Both the position numbers and the translations under genes were made by a program. A stretch of DNA of 64,000 nt from a bacterium. Its GTDB lineage: Bacteria > Myxococcota_A > UBA9160 > SZUA-336. The number at the start of each line of letters is the position of its first letter. Position 1 is the first letter of the stretch. Of the stretch, positions 16,711 to 25,043 are shown in pieces. The notes beneath the pieces are model-generated. The model saw only the letters and a program-made list of their open reading frames with translations. It had not been told where the DNA came from and ran no database searches. Location of the stretch: positions 1 through 64,000 of the forward strand of contig JAAELY010000333.1 of assembly GCA_024226335.1 (NCBI GenBank), read 5' to 3'.

Positions 16711-17703
16711 ATGGGTAGAACGTACGCAATTCTCGGCGGTGGCGGTTCCTTCGGTATCCACGCCGCGCTCTATCTTCTGGACAAGGCCGATCCCAAGAAG
16801 GTGATCGGTATCGGTCGCAATCCGTTGCGTCCGGAGCCGTTCTCGCTCGGGATCGAGGCTCGCGATGGCTACGAATACCACGCCCGTCACGTCACCCACG
16901 AACTCGATCTGCTGCTCGAGTTGTTCGACCGGGAAAGGCCAGAGGTCATCGTCAATTTCGCGGCCCAGGGCGAGGGCGCCGTGTCGTGGAAGCACTCCTG
17001 GCGATTCTTCGAGACCAACTCGATGGCAATGGCCCGGCTCGCGGAAGAACTCATGAAGTGCGATTGGCTCGAGCACTTCATACAGATCGGCACGTCGGAG
17101 ATGTATGGGTCGGTTGAATACGCCGTGAAAGAAGATGAGCCGATCAAGCCCACGAGTCCGTACGCTGCGTCCAAGGTTGCTTTCGACATGCATCTGCTGG
17201 CGGTCAACAAGTTCCTCGGATTTCCGATGAGCATCATCCGCCCTTGCAACTGCTATTGCCCGGGCCAACTCCTGCACCGCGTCATCCCGAAGGCGATCTG
17301 GGCCGGATTGACCGGCAACAGATTGCCCCTGCATGGTGGGGGAAAGGCGGAAAAGTCCTATATGCACGCGCGCGACCTCGGTCGCGCGATTCATCTGGTT
17401 GCTGAGCGTGGGCCCAACGGAGAGGTCTTCAATGCGGGGCCGGCCGAGCCGACATCGATTCGAGAAGTGGTAGAGCGCTGCGCGGGCGCACTCGGAATAC
17501 CGTTCGAAGATCTGTGCGAAGTGACTGACGAGCGCCTCGGACAGGACTCGCGCTATTGGCTCGATTCCAGTGCCATCAAGGATGCAACTGGATGGCAACC
17601 CCAGATCGGTTGGGACGAGGGTCTGGCCGAGATGGTTGATTGGGGTCGCAAGTATCTCGACGGTATTCGCGATTGGCCAACGGATTACACACTGCGAGCG
17701 TGA
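16711..17703 (+). CDS. GDP-mannose/dTDP-glucose 4,6-dehydratase-like NAD-dependent SDR
   Basis: This 330-residue extended SDR has the glycine loop LGGGGSFGIH (8-17), GTSEMYGS near residue 130 and catalytic YAASK (about 151-155). The TSE triad next to the YxxxK motif is characteristic of nucleotide-sugar 4,6-dehydratases, in which Thr, Glu and Tyr drive elimination of C6 hydroxyl. It starts at an ATG 57 bp after the methyltransferase. It could make a 4-keto-6-deoxy sugar, which the SDR immediately downstream might reduce. Whether it acts on a hexose or on the heptose-like product of the minus-strand arm is not decidable here. Confidence 0.86.
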   Translation: MGRTYAILGGGGSFGIHAALYLLDKADPKKVIGIGRNPLRPEPFSLGIEARDGYEYHARHVTHELDLLLELFDRERPEVIVNFAAQGEGAVSWKHSWRFFETNSMAMARLAEELMKCDWLEHFIQIGTSEMYGSVEYAVKEDEPIKPTSPYAASKVAFDMHLLAVNKFLGFPMSIIRPCNCYCPGQLLHRVIPKAIWAGLTGNRLPLHGGGKAEKSYMHARDLGRAIHLVAERGPNGEVFNAGPAEPTSIREVVERCAGALGIPFEDLCEVTDERLGQDSRYWLDSSAIKDATGWQPQIGWDEGLAEMVDWGRKYLDGIRDWPTDYTLRA

Positions 17704-17727
17704 CAAGGCGCGGCCCGAGGCCGAAAG

Positions 17728-18552
17728 ATGAGTGACACTTCCGATCGCAAGCAGGATGTCCGCACCGCCGTCGTGCTCGGTGCCAGCGCTGACATCGGTA
17801 TTGCCCTCACGCAACGCCTGCTGGACGACGACTATCGAGTCGTGGGATTTGCGCGTGATATCCGACGGCTCGCTGCTCTCAAGAGCGCGGAGAGATTCAG
17901 CGCGATTGCTTGTGATCTCGCCGATCCTTCCAGTGTCGCAGCCGCGCTCAACTCTTACGAACAGCTGGATCTCTCCTGGCAACTCTTCGTATCAGCCGCC
18001 GGCACCATGGAGCCCATCGGGCGTTTCACGGATCTCGACTTCGACGCCTGGGAGCGCTCGGTGACCGTCAACTCGACGGCACAGCTGCGTGTTCTGCACG
18101 GGCTCTGGCCGAAGCGTGCGGTGGGAGAAGTCGACGTCATGTTGATGGCGGGCGGCGGTACCAATAATCCGTTCAGGAATTATTCGGCCTACTGCGTCGC
18201 GAAAATCGCTCTTATCAAGATGTGCGAGTTGCTCGACGACGAGGAGCCCGAACTCAATATCTTCATCGTCGGCCCCGGTTTCGTGCCGACACGGATTCAC
18301 GAGGAGACACTCCGAGCCGGTGCTCGCGCGGACGAAGGCTATCAAAAGGCAGTCGACTTCCTGAAGACGGAAGGCACCAGCCATGATGATATCTACGCCA
18401 ATCTGAAGTGGTGTATGGAAAAGGGCAGATCGGTTGCCGGTGGGCGGAACTTCTCTACCGTTCACGACCCCTGGCGCGAGGGAGGGGCCGAGCTCGGAGA
18501 GAAGCTGAAGGCGGACGGGAATGCGTATCGGCTGCGCCGGGCGCAACCGTGA
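17728..18552 (+). CDS. Short-chain dehydrogenase/reductase with altered catalytic Ser
   Basis: This 274-residue classical SDR has the cofactor loop LGASADIGIAL (18-28), an SAAG motif at the NNAG position, and YCVAK as YxxxK. The Ser expected about 13 residues before the Tyr is replaced in MAGGGTNN, where Thr may substitute. The C-terminal 60 residues extend beyond the usual core. It lies 24 bp after the dehydratase gene and overlaps the frame preceding the ThDP enzyme. It is a plausible reductase of the keto-sugar formed upstream. Confidence 0.83.
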   Translation: MSDTSDRKQDVRTAVVLGASADIGIALTQRLLDDDYRVVGFARDIRRLAALKSAERFSAIACDLADPSSVAAALNSYEQLDLSWQLFVSAAGTMEPIGRFTDLDFDAWERSVTVNSTAQLRVLHGLWPKRAVGEVDVMLMAGGGTNNPFRNYSAYCVAKIALIKMCELLDDEEPELNIFIVGPGFVPTRIHEETLRAGARADEGYQKAVDFLKTEGTSHDDIYANLKWCMEKGRSVAGGRNFSTVHDPWREGGAELGEKLKADGNAYRLRRAQP

Positions 18553-18574
18553 AAGTCAGGACACGGCGAAGGTG

Positions 18575-20374
18575 ATGACGAAGACCAAACTCTCAGACTA
18601 CGTTGCCGATTTTCTGGCCGAGCAGGGCATCGGTCACGTTTTCATCATTTCTGGCGGTGCTTCGATCCACCTGCTGCATTCGATCTCGGAACACTCGGTG
18701 CTGCAGCACATCTGCCCGCACCACGAGCAAGCCGGAGCCATGGCCGCTGAAGCCTACTCGCGGGTGACTGGAAATCTCGGTTGCGCGATCGGCACCAGCG
18801 GTCCCGGTGCTACGAACATGATCACCGGAATCGCGGGTGCCTGGTTTGATTCGGTGCCTTGCCTGTACCTTACGGGTCAGGTCACCACCTTTCGCATGAA
18901 GGGCGACACCGGAGTGCGACAACTCGGTTTTCAAGAGACCGAGATCATCCCGATGGTTGAACCGATCACGAAGTACGCGGTGCAGATCTCAGACCCGATG
19001 GATATTCGCTATGAGCTCGAGAAAGCCGTGCACCTGGCGAAGACGGGTCGACCCGGGCCCGTGGTAGTAGATATTCCCGACGATCTGCAGAGGGACTTCA
19101 TCGAAGTAGAAGCGCTTCGGGGCTTTACTCCGGATGAAGAACGTTCGACGCTGTCGCCGAGCGCGGGAGAACTCGATGCGATCGCCGCCATACTCAGTGA
19201 GGCCGATCGGCCCGTACTGATGCTCGGCTGGGGCGTGCGGCTCGCCGGAGGTGAAGCGGAGGCGCGACGACTCGTCAGTCGCCTGGGGATTCCCGTACTC
19301 ACCAGCTGGGCGGCCAGGGATCTCGTGGATTCGAATTTCAAACACCTGGTCGGCACCGTCGGCACGCATGGCACCCGTGCAGGGAACTTCGCGATGCAGA
19401 ACGCGGATGCCGTGTTGTGCATCGGTGCACGTCTCAGTACGCGTGAGACCGGTTCTCCGATAAAGAGCTGGGCGCGGCAAGCGCAAACTATTGTCGTCGA
19501 TGTGGATGAAGCGGAATTGGGCAAGTTTCCGAGATTCGGAAAACCTCTGGACGTCGCCGTTCACGCGGATGGAAGAGCTTTCATCAGTGCTCTTCTGGAC
19601 AGGCTTGAGGATTGCCAGCTACCCGACGTCTCGGATTGGTGCGGGCGTACCGAAGACTGGAAGGCTCGCTATCCGGTGTGCGATGCCTCTGCGCAGGAAG
19701 AATCGACCATCAATCCCTATGTATTCGTCGATGCACTCTCCGCCGTCATGCCTCCGAACGAGCACATCTTCATCGACACAGGTTGCTCGATTGCCTGGAT
19801 GATGCAGGGATTCGACATCCGCACGGGTCAACGGCTCTATCACGATTTCAACAATACGGCGATGGGGTGGGCGCTGCCGGCGGCGATTGGCGGCTGTCTC
19901 GCCCTCGACGGTAGACCCGTTACCTGTGTTTCAGGCGATGGCGGGATGATGATGAACTTGCAAGAACTGGGAACCATCAAGCGGCATCGTCTACCCGTCC
20001 GCATTTTCGTGCTCAATAACCGCGGCTACTCCATGGTCCAACAGACTCAGGAACAATGGCTAGGTGGCGAACACGTAGGCACGTCCCTGGAGGGCGGGCT
20101 CGACTTTCCGGATTTCGAGAAGCTCGCGGGAGCTTTCGATATTCCCTGCATCTCCATTGCGAAAAATGCATCGCTCCCAGAGGTGCTGGGGAAGGTGATG
20201 AAGATCGATGGGCCTCTGCTGGTCAATGTGGATATCCCTTCCGGAAAGCGTGTGGCTCCGCAGTCCAGATTCGGCTATCCGATCGAGGATGCGGAGCCTT
20301 TGTTGCCAAGGGACGAGTTTCTGGAAAACATGATCGTCGCACCCTTGCCGGTTTCTCTCAAACTTCCGGACTGA
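18575..20374 (+). CDS. Acetolactate-synthase-like ThDP-dependent enzyme
   Basis: This 599-residue enzyme has the three ThDP-enzyme domains: an N-terminal pyrimidine-binding domain with activating Glu in PHHEQAG (about residue 51), a central nucleotide-binding-like domain (PVLMLGWGVRLAGG), and a C-terminal domain with GDGGMMMNLQELG followed by LNNRGY, the magnesium/pyrophosphate motif. The start at 18575 follows GAAGG. No acetolactate synthase small subunit or valine gene is nearby. In glycan clusters such proteins add two-carbon branches to keto-sugars (YerE in yersiniose is the known case) or decarboxylate intermediates. With the E1 pair this makes two carboligase-type enzymes in one sugar cluster. 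Confidence 0.86.
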   Translation: MTKTKLSDYVADFLAEQGIGHVFIISGGASIHLLHSISEHSVLQHICPHHEQAGAMAAEAYSRVTGNLGCAIGTSGPGATNMITGIAGAWFDSVPCLYLTGQVTTFRMKGDTGVRQLGFQETEIIPMVEPITKYAVQISDPMDIRYELEKAVHLAKTGRPGPVVVDIPDDLQRDFIEVEALRGFTPDEERSTLSPSAGELDAIAAILSEADRPVLMLGWGVRLAGGEAEARRLVSRLGIPVLTSWAARDLVDSNFKHLVGTVGTHGTRAGNFAMQNADAVLCIGARLSTRETGSPIKSWARQAQTIVVDVDEAELGKFPRFGKPLDVAVHADGRAFISALLDRLEDCQLPDVSDWCGRTEDWKARYPVCDASAQEESTINPYVFVDALSAVMPPNEHIFIDTGCSIAWMMQGFDIRTGQRLYHDFNNTAMGWALPAAIGGCLALDGRPVTCVSGDGGMMMNLQELGTIKRHRLPVRIFVLNNRGYSMVQQTQEQWLGGEHVGTSLEGGLDFPDFEKLAGAFDIPCISIAKNASLPEVLGKVMKIDGPLLVNVDIPSGKRVAPQSRFGYPIEDAEPLLPRDEFLENMIVAPLPVSLKLPD

Positions 20375-20406
20375 TTCGTCAGTTCCAAGCTCAACACCAG
20401 GAAATC

Positions 20407-21264
20407 ATGCACACGAACTTGTATTCCGATCTGTTCACGCTTATCAAGGCGAGCCCCGAACGCCATGCCAATAGCGATCCGCTGTGGCGCGTTCTACGGG
20501 CTGCTGCACGCGCCGAGGTGGAGAGAACTTTCTGTGACGGGGCGGGTGAGAAAGTTCCGTTTGGTCCGCTCGGTGTGCTCGAATTTCCCTATCACAACAT
20601 GGGAAATATCGACTCCCTCGATCTGTTCGGGATCGACGAGTTGATCATTCTGGCTTTCTACGATTCGAACCGGGCGCGCTATGAGCGGGCCGTCGACTTC
20701 GGTGCCAACATCGGACTGCATTCCATAGGTATGGCGCGTGCCGGTTTCAGCGTGCGCTCGTTCGAGCCGGATCCCGTTCATTTCGGACTGCTCAAACGCA
20801 ATCTCGGCTTGAACGCGGTCGAGACCGAGATCCACCAATCGGCGGTATCGATCGAGGCGGGCCGGGCCGAATTCGTACGCGTACTCGGCAACACGACGGG
20901 CAGCCATATTGCCGGTGCGAAGAAGGATCCTTACGGAAAACTCGACCGCTTTGAGGTCGAACTCGAAGCAGCAGAGGGTCATCTGCGCTGGGCCGATCTT
21001 GCGAAGATCGACATCGAAGGTCATGAGGCAGAGCTTTTGACCGGTCTGCCTATCGATGTATGGGCGGATACCGATGCCGTTCTCGAGGTCGGAACAGCGG
21101 AGAACGCCGAAATCATCTGGAACCACCTCGGACGAGCCGATGCCAATCTGTTCTCGCAGATGACGGGCTGGAGCAAGGTCACTTCGCTTTCAGAAATGCC
21201 GACGAGTCATAGAGACGGGTCGTTGTTCATCTCGTCGAAATCGGAAATGCCCTGGACTGGTTAG
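20407..21264 (+). CDS. FkbM family methyltransferase
   Basis: This 285-residue protein has the FkbM SAM-binding block VDFGANIGLHSI (about 98-109), SFEPDPVHFGLLKRN and the C-terminal KIDIEGHEAELL typical of the family, which O-methylates sugars and polyketides. The ATG at 20407 lies 32 bp after the ThDP enzyme stop; the frame is open much further upstream but overlaps that gene. It ends the plus-strand arm and converges on the secreted repeat protein, 16 bp away. Together with the methyltransferase at 15994 the final sugar may carry two methyl groups (inference). Confidence 0.86.
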   Translation: MHTNLYSDLFTLIKASPERHANSDPLWRVLRAAARAEVERTFCDGAGEKVPFGPLGVLEFPYHNMGNIDSLDLFGIDELIILAFYDSNRARYERAVDFGANIGLHSIGMARAGFSVRSFEPDPVHFGLLKRNLGLNAVETEIHQSAVSIEAGRAEFVRVLGNTTGSHIAGAKKDPYGKLDRFEVELEAAEGHLRWADLAKIDIEGHEAELLTGLPIDVWADTDAVLEVGTAENAEIIWNHLGRADANLFSQMTGWSKVTSLSEMPTSHRDGSLFISSKSEMPWTG

Positions 21265-21280
21265 TCGTCGCGCGAGTCGC

Positions 21281-23455
21281 TCAGTTGGCGGCGCTACATA
21301 CCTGACTCGTGCCGGGTGATTGTGCGAAGGTCGAGCGTCGCATTACCGCCCAGTCACCGATATCGCAGTCGGAGGCGCCTCCCGATACGGAACATCGCCG
21401 CTGGCCCGCTTCGTCGAGATCGTCGCTGCCCGCCAGTACATTGCGCAACTTCCAGGAGTCCGCATCTCTCAGCTCTCCGTCGTGGTCGACGTCACCGCAT
21501 ACGGGTGTTACGACCAGCACATTGAAGGCGGCGCCCACTGGCAGAGCGGCGCCGTTGCGGTTCCGGATCGACCAGCGCCCGGAAACTGAATCGTACTCAG
21601 TGCCCACGGGATTGCTATTGCCCAGGCCCGGGCCACCGCCGGGATTCCAGTTCTGAGTCACGATCAGGTCGACGCTGGGATGATCATTCAAGCTGGGATG
21701 ATCGAGTTGTGTCGACTCGGGAGTGGAAGCGATGGATCCAATCGAAGCGATGTGTACGAACGCGTTGTCTTGGGTTCCGGACACGTAAACTGCAAATCGC
21801 TCGCCCGAGAGCATCGAAGAGAGATCCTGGTGGAATACGGACCAGCGAGTGCCGTCGTAACTCACACCGAGCGCAGAAGTCGTGATTTCGACGGAGAGTC
21901 CGTGCACGTCTGACTGAGCGATAAAGACGATCGCATTCGGATCACCATCGGACCAGGGATTCGAGAAGGGACTCGAGTTCGCAACGATGCGATTGGGATC
22001 GGATTCATGGCCAAACGACAGCGCATCGCGTTGCGGAATCCAGACGGCAAACCGCGAGTCGGCGGGTATCGTCGTGATCAGATCCGCACTCCCAAATACC
22101 CACGGTACCCGTTGGGACTTGGACTCTGCGAAGAAGGCCACACCCAGGTCATTGTTCGGATCTCCTTCAACCCGGGTGTGTGTCGCGAGGATCAACTCGT
22201 CGGAATCCCGCACCAGCAGAGGTTGATCCAGATCAGGTCCCGATTCGAAGCCGGCCGCGTGGGCGGGTGGGATGAAAAGATCGAAGACGTCGTTTGCGAT
22301 CGGTTGGTTTCCGTCTTCGAGTTGAACGAACCAGCGGCCACCGACGGTGTCGAATCCGACCCGCGCAGGTTGCTCAAGTCCAGAGCTGTGAAGATTGGTG
22401 CGCTGGATCTGGAACAACGCGTACGGATTGTCATTCAGGCGCTCGTCGTCCAGGTAGCCGAAACTGGAACCCGCGGTTGCCGGAATGATCGCTGCCCGCA
22501 AGGCTTCCGCGATATAGACGTTGATGGTGTTGCCGATACTCCATGCTGCTCCGTCTTCGCGAATCAGTCGCCAACGGGATGTCAGAGCGTTGTAGACGGG
22601 CACGATCCCGCCAATCTGCGAGCTGCCCGCCTCGTCTCGTGTGCGCACGAGCAACTGCGCGTTCGGATCCCCATCGAGTCCCGGATGGACCACTTCAGTC
22701 TCGTTGCCGATCAGATTTCCCGGAGCGATGCTGTGTGTGAAACCGCGATTTCCGGAACCAATCGCCAGAACGTTCCAGACCGAGTCAGCCGCGATGCTAC
22801 CGGGACCTCCGCCTGGAGCACGCCCAAGCAGTTCCCAACGCTGCTTCGTAAGATTCCAGCTTGCGAGAGCGGCATCCGGATTCGACACACCTGCGCTTCC
22901 GTTCGGATTGAAGTTGTGGGTAACGAAGAGCAGTGGTTGTTGTTGGTTCGACCTGGCCAGGGGATGGAAGAGCTGTGATCCCGTCGGTGCGCCTGAATCC
23001 GTTGTGGCGACGTGAAGGTAGTTCGCGCGCAAATCTTCTGGATCGGCAATGCCGATGATCTGGGTATTGCCCGTCTGCATACCGTTGATCGTGAAGTACT
23101 GATCCGCGGTCGGGTCCAGGCCGAGTACGGCCGTGAGCAGCTGAAGATTGATATCTCCATCGGTCATGAAGGCGACGAGCGTTCCGGTCACGTCACTGCC
23201 GTCCGGTGAACTCAGCCCGGAGAAGCCGCTCTCCAGCAACGAGAAGCTCATCGTCCCGTCGCTGAAAGAAAGCGATCGGATCGCGATGGGAGCACTGGCG
23301 GCGAAGGCCTGGCCGGGCGCAGCGCCCGGAACATCGAGGATGGCAAAGCCCGAAGCAACTGGACCGCTGAAGGAAAGATCCAGCTGATCGGCACGCCCGG
23401 ATGATCCGCTCAATAGAAGAAAAGCCAGGGCCATCAGCACCGTACGCAACAACAT
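21281..23455 (-). CDS. Secreted repeat protein with beta-rich domains and dockerin-like C-terminus
   Basis: The 724-residue product starts with a signal peptide (about residues 1-22, LLRTVLMALAFLLLSGSSGRA). Residues about 130-650 hold four or five divergent copies of a domain of about 90-100 residues with the pattern HP-x-L, P-x-A-x-L, a central NP or Y, W-x(2-8) and F-x-V-x(2-4), resembling the family now called DUF7452. Residues about 655-715 contain CGDVDHDGELRDAD and a second GASDCDIGDW half, the two calcium-loop arrangement of a dockerin I domain. It may attach to a cell-surface or extracellular scaffold. It is probably monocistronic and reads towards the sugar cluster. Confidence 0.75.
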   Translation of the reverse strand: MLLRTVLMALAFLLLSGSSGRADQLDLSFSGPVASGFAILDVPGAAPGQAFAASAPIAIRSLSFSDGTMSFSLLESGFSGLSSPDGSDVTGTLVAFMTDGDINLQLLTAVLGLDPTADQYFTINGMQTGNTQIIGIADPEDLRANYLHVATTDSGAPTGSQLFHPLARSNQQQPLLFVTHNFNPNGSAGVSNPDAALASWNLTKQRWELLGRAPGGGPGSIAADSVWNVLAIGSGNRGFTHSIAPGNLIGNETEVVHPGLDGDPNAQLLVRTRDEAGSSQIGGIVPVYNALTSRWRLIREDGAAWSIGNTINVYIAEALRAAIIPATAGSSFGYLDDERLNDNPYALFQIQRTNLHSSGLEQPARVGFDTVGGRWFVQLEDGNQPIANDVFDLFIPPAHAAGFESGPDLDQPLLVRDSDELILATHTRVEGDPNNDLGVAFFAESKSQRVPWVFGSADLITTIPADSRFAVWIPQRDALSFGHESDPNRIVANSSPFSNPWSDGDPNAIVFIAQSDVHGLSVEITTSALGVSYDGTRWSVFHQDLSSMLSGERFAVYVSGTQDNAFVHIASIGSIASTPESTQLDHPSLNDHPSVDLIVTQNWNPGGGPGLGNSNPVGTEYDSVSGRWSIRNRNGAALPVGAAFNVLVVTPVCGDVDHDGELRDADSWKLRNVLAGSDDLDEAGQRRCSVSGGASDCDIGDWAVMRRSTFAQSPGTSQVCSAAN

Positions 23456-23596
23456 CAGGGAGCCTCCGCCATCTATTCTACACCAGTATCCGCTCCTGTC
23501 TCTATAGGAGAATAGGGGCAGTGTCCTGCCGTTGAGTTGCCGCCGAATTGCACATCGCGATCAGGCTCCCTGGGGAAGACGTGGAGCAGGTCGAGG

Positions 23597-24388
23597 TCAG
23601 GACAGGTTTCCCCTCGTGTAGCGTTGCCATAGATCCGTCGCGATACGTTCCGCATCGACATCCAGTTTCATGCGCGCAAATCCGCGGCAGATGTTCTTCA
23701 CGTCGCGAAACAGCAGACGACGAGCGTGCGGGCTGGTGCGGGCGTCTACCGCCTGGGGAAGGTCGATCACGCACACTCGGCCTCGATCGAACAGGACGTT
23801 ATAAGCGGACAGATCGCCATGAATCAGATCGCAGCGCAAAAACCTCTCGATGTTCTGAAGCAATGCGTTCAAAGCCGCTTCAGCTTCTTCCGCACTCAAT
23901 CTGACGTGCTGAAGTAGGGGAGCGACCGCATCGGGTGTGCCGATGTGCTCCATCAAGATGGCGTCTGCACTTCGTTCATACGGCTCTGGTACATCCGCGC
24001 CCGCGTCGAATAGCAGGCACAGGTTTTCCCATTCGCGCCCGATCCAGTCGTGGTGGGCCATCAATCGACCCTTGCGGGTCTTGTTGCGCATGGCGCGATT
24101 TGACCGCGCATCGCCTCTGTTTTGACCGGCGTCGTAGAGTTCTGAGTTCGCGAACGCGCGGAAGCGCTGGGCCCGGTACACCTTGGCGATTGCGCGCTCG
24201 ACACCCGTATGGGGCGCCGTACGAACCGCGTAGACGGTCGCCTCCTTGCCATCGCCGATGACGCCGAGAACCTCTGTAATGAGGCCGTCGGCGCCGAATG
24301 TCTGCATGAGTGCGGACTGCTCCGCCAAAGCGAGTTGGCCGCGAGTGAAGCCGGCCTGAGACAGGTCGGTACCGTGTTTTCCGGGCAT
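23597..24388 (-). CDS. RIO-type protein kinase (PA4780-like)
   Basis: This 263-residue atypical kinase has the glycine-loop equivalent GDGKEATVY, the invariant Lys in AIAKVYR, the catalytic loop IHGDLSAYNVL (Asp and Asn conserved) and metal-binding VIDLPQAVD. This pattern fits the bacterial RIO family, proposed to phosphorylate small molecules or proteins; the substrate is unknown. The ATG at 24388 is chosen because GGAGG lies 5 bp upstream; the frame continues to 24427 without a ribosome site. No operon partner is evident. Confidence 0.86.
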   Translation of the reverse strand: MPGKHGTDLSQAGFTRGQLALAEQSALMQTFGADGLITEVLGVIGDGKEATVYAVRTAPHTGVERAIAKVYRAQRFRAFANSELYDAGQNRGDARSNRAMRNKTRKGRLMAHHDWIGREWENLCLLFDAGADVPEPYERSADAILMEHIGTPDAVAPLLQHVRLSAEEAEAALNALLQNIERFLRCDLIHGDLSAYNVLFDRGRVCVIDLPQAVDARTSPHARRLLFRDVKNICRGFARMKLDVDAERIATDLWQRYTRGNLS

Positions 24389-24621
24389 GGAGCCTCCGTA
24401 CAGGTGACGGGAACGAGCCGCGGACATACGCCGCCACTCGTAGAAGCTCCGGATCCTCAGCCCTGTTGAATCAGGCTGCCCGGGTCAGGAACGCTCGGAG
24501 GCGCAAGTCACAACGAAGTGCGTCGTTATGGATCGACAAGTCGTCACGATGTGCCTCCTCTCGCAGAGCGTTCCCAGTTGAAGAAAATCGTATCCGATTT
24601 CAGCTGGGAGGCCAAGCCCTT

Positions 24622-25017
24622 TCAGGCCTGCATCTTGGCGGCGAATCGACCCAGGAGGTCGCGCATCGTGTCGTCGGTCTGGATACCGCCAATCGGCCAG
24701 CCGTCGAGCATGAATGTAGGCACTCCGGTGACCTCGGCTTCCACGCAGCGTTCTGTCTGCTCCTGGAGTTCGAGCAACCAGGAATCGTCGCCAAGGACTG
24801 TGAGGTCGCGCGAAACCCGCCGAACGTTCTCACTTCCCACGCCTTTGCTCCGGGCTCCGCGCTTCCATGACGAGAAACGGGTCAGGTCGACTGGAAGCCA
24901 TTTCAACTCGATTTCGAGCTGCGCCAAGTCGGGTTTCATGCGCTCCATCACCGTGTGGGCGATGAAACAGATCGAAGAGGCGAAGTCGAAATAGACCGGA
25001 ACGCAGAGGTTTCCCAT
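24622..25017 (-). CDS. DsbA-fold / HCCA-isomerase-like protein with missing helical domain
   Basis: The 131-residue product has the thioredoxin-fold start VPVYFDFASSICFIAH, in which the usual CxxC or SPxxY active site is SSIC, and the end VTGVPTFMLDGWPIGGIQ with the conserved cis-Pro. DsbA-like proteins of this kind run to about 190-220 residues with a helical insert between these halves; here only about 45 residues separate them, so some 60-80 residues appear deleted in frame after VSRDLTVLG. The frame extends upstream to 25137 but overlaps the DUF4336 gene; ATG 25017 is preferred. It may be a decaying gene or a minimal variant. Confidence 0.62.
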   Translation of the reverse strand: MGNLCVPVYFDFASSICFIAHTVMERMKPDLAQLEIELKWLPVDLTRFSSWKRGARSKGVGSENVRRVSRDLTVLGDDSWLLELQEQTERCVEAEVTGVPTFMLDGWPIGGIQTDDTMRDLLGRFAAKMQA

Positions 25018-25043
25018 CCGATTTCCGCCGCCCGTCCGGGATT

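Noticed and set aside
16681-17982. A 433-residue minus-strand open frame opposite the 4,6-dehydratase-like gene
   Set aside because: Overlaps a clear extended SDR on the other strand and encodes no recognisable motif.
22007-22978. A 323-residue plus-strand open frame inside the secreted repeat protein
   Set aside because: Shadow of the minus-strand gene, which has signal peptide, repeats and dockerin-like end.
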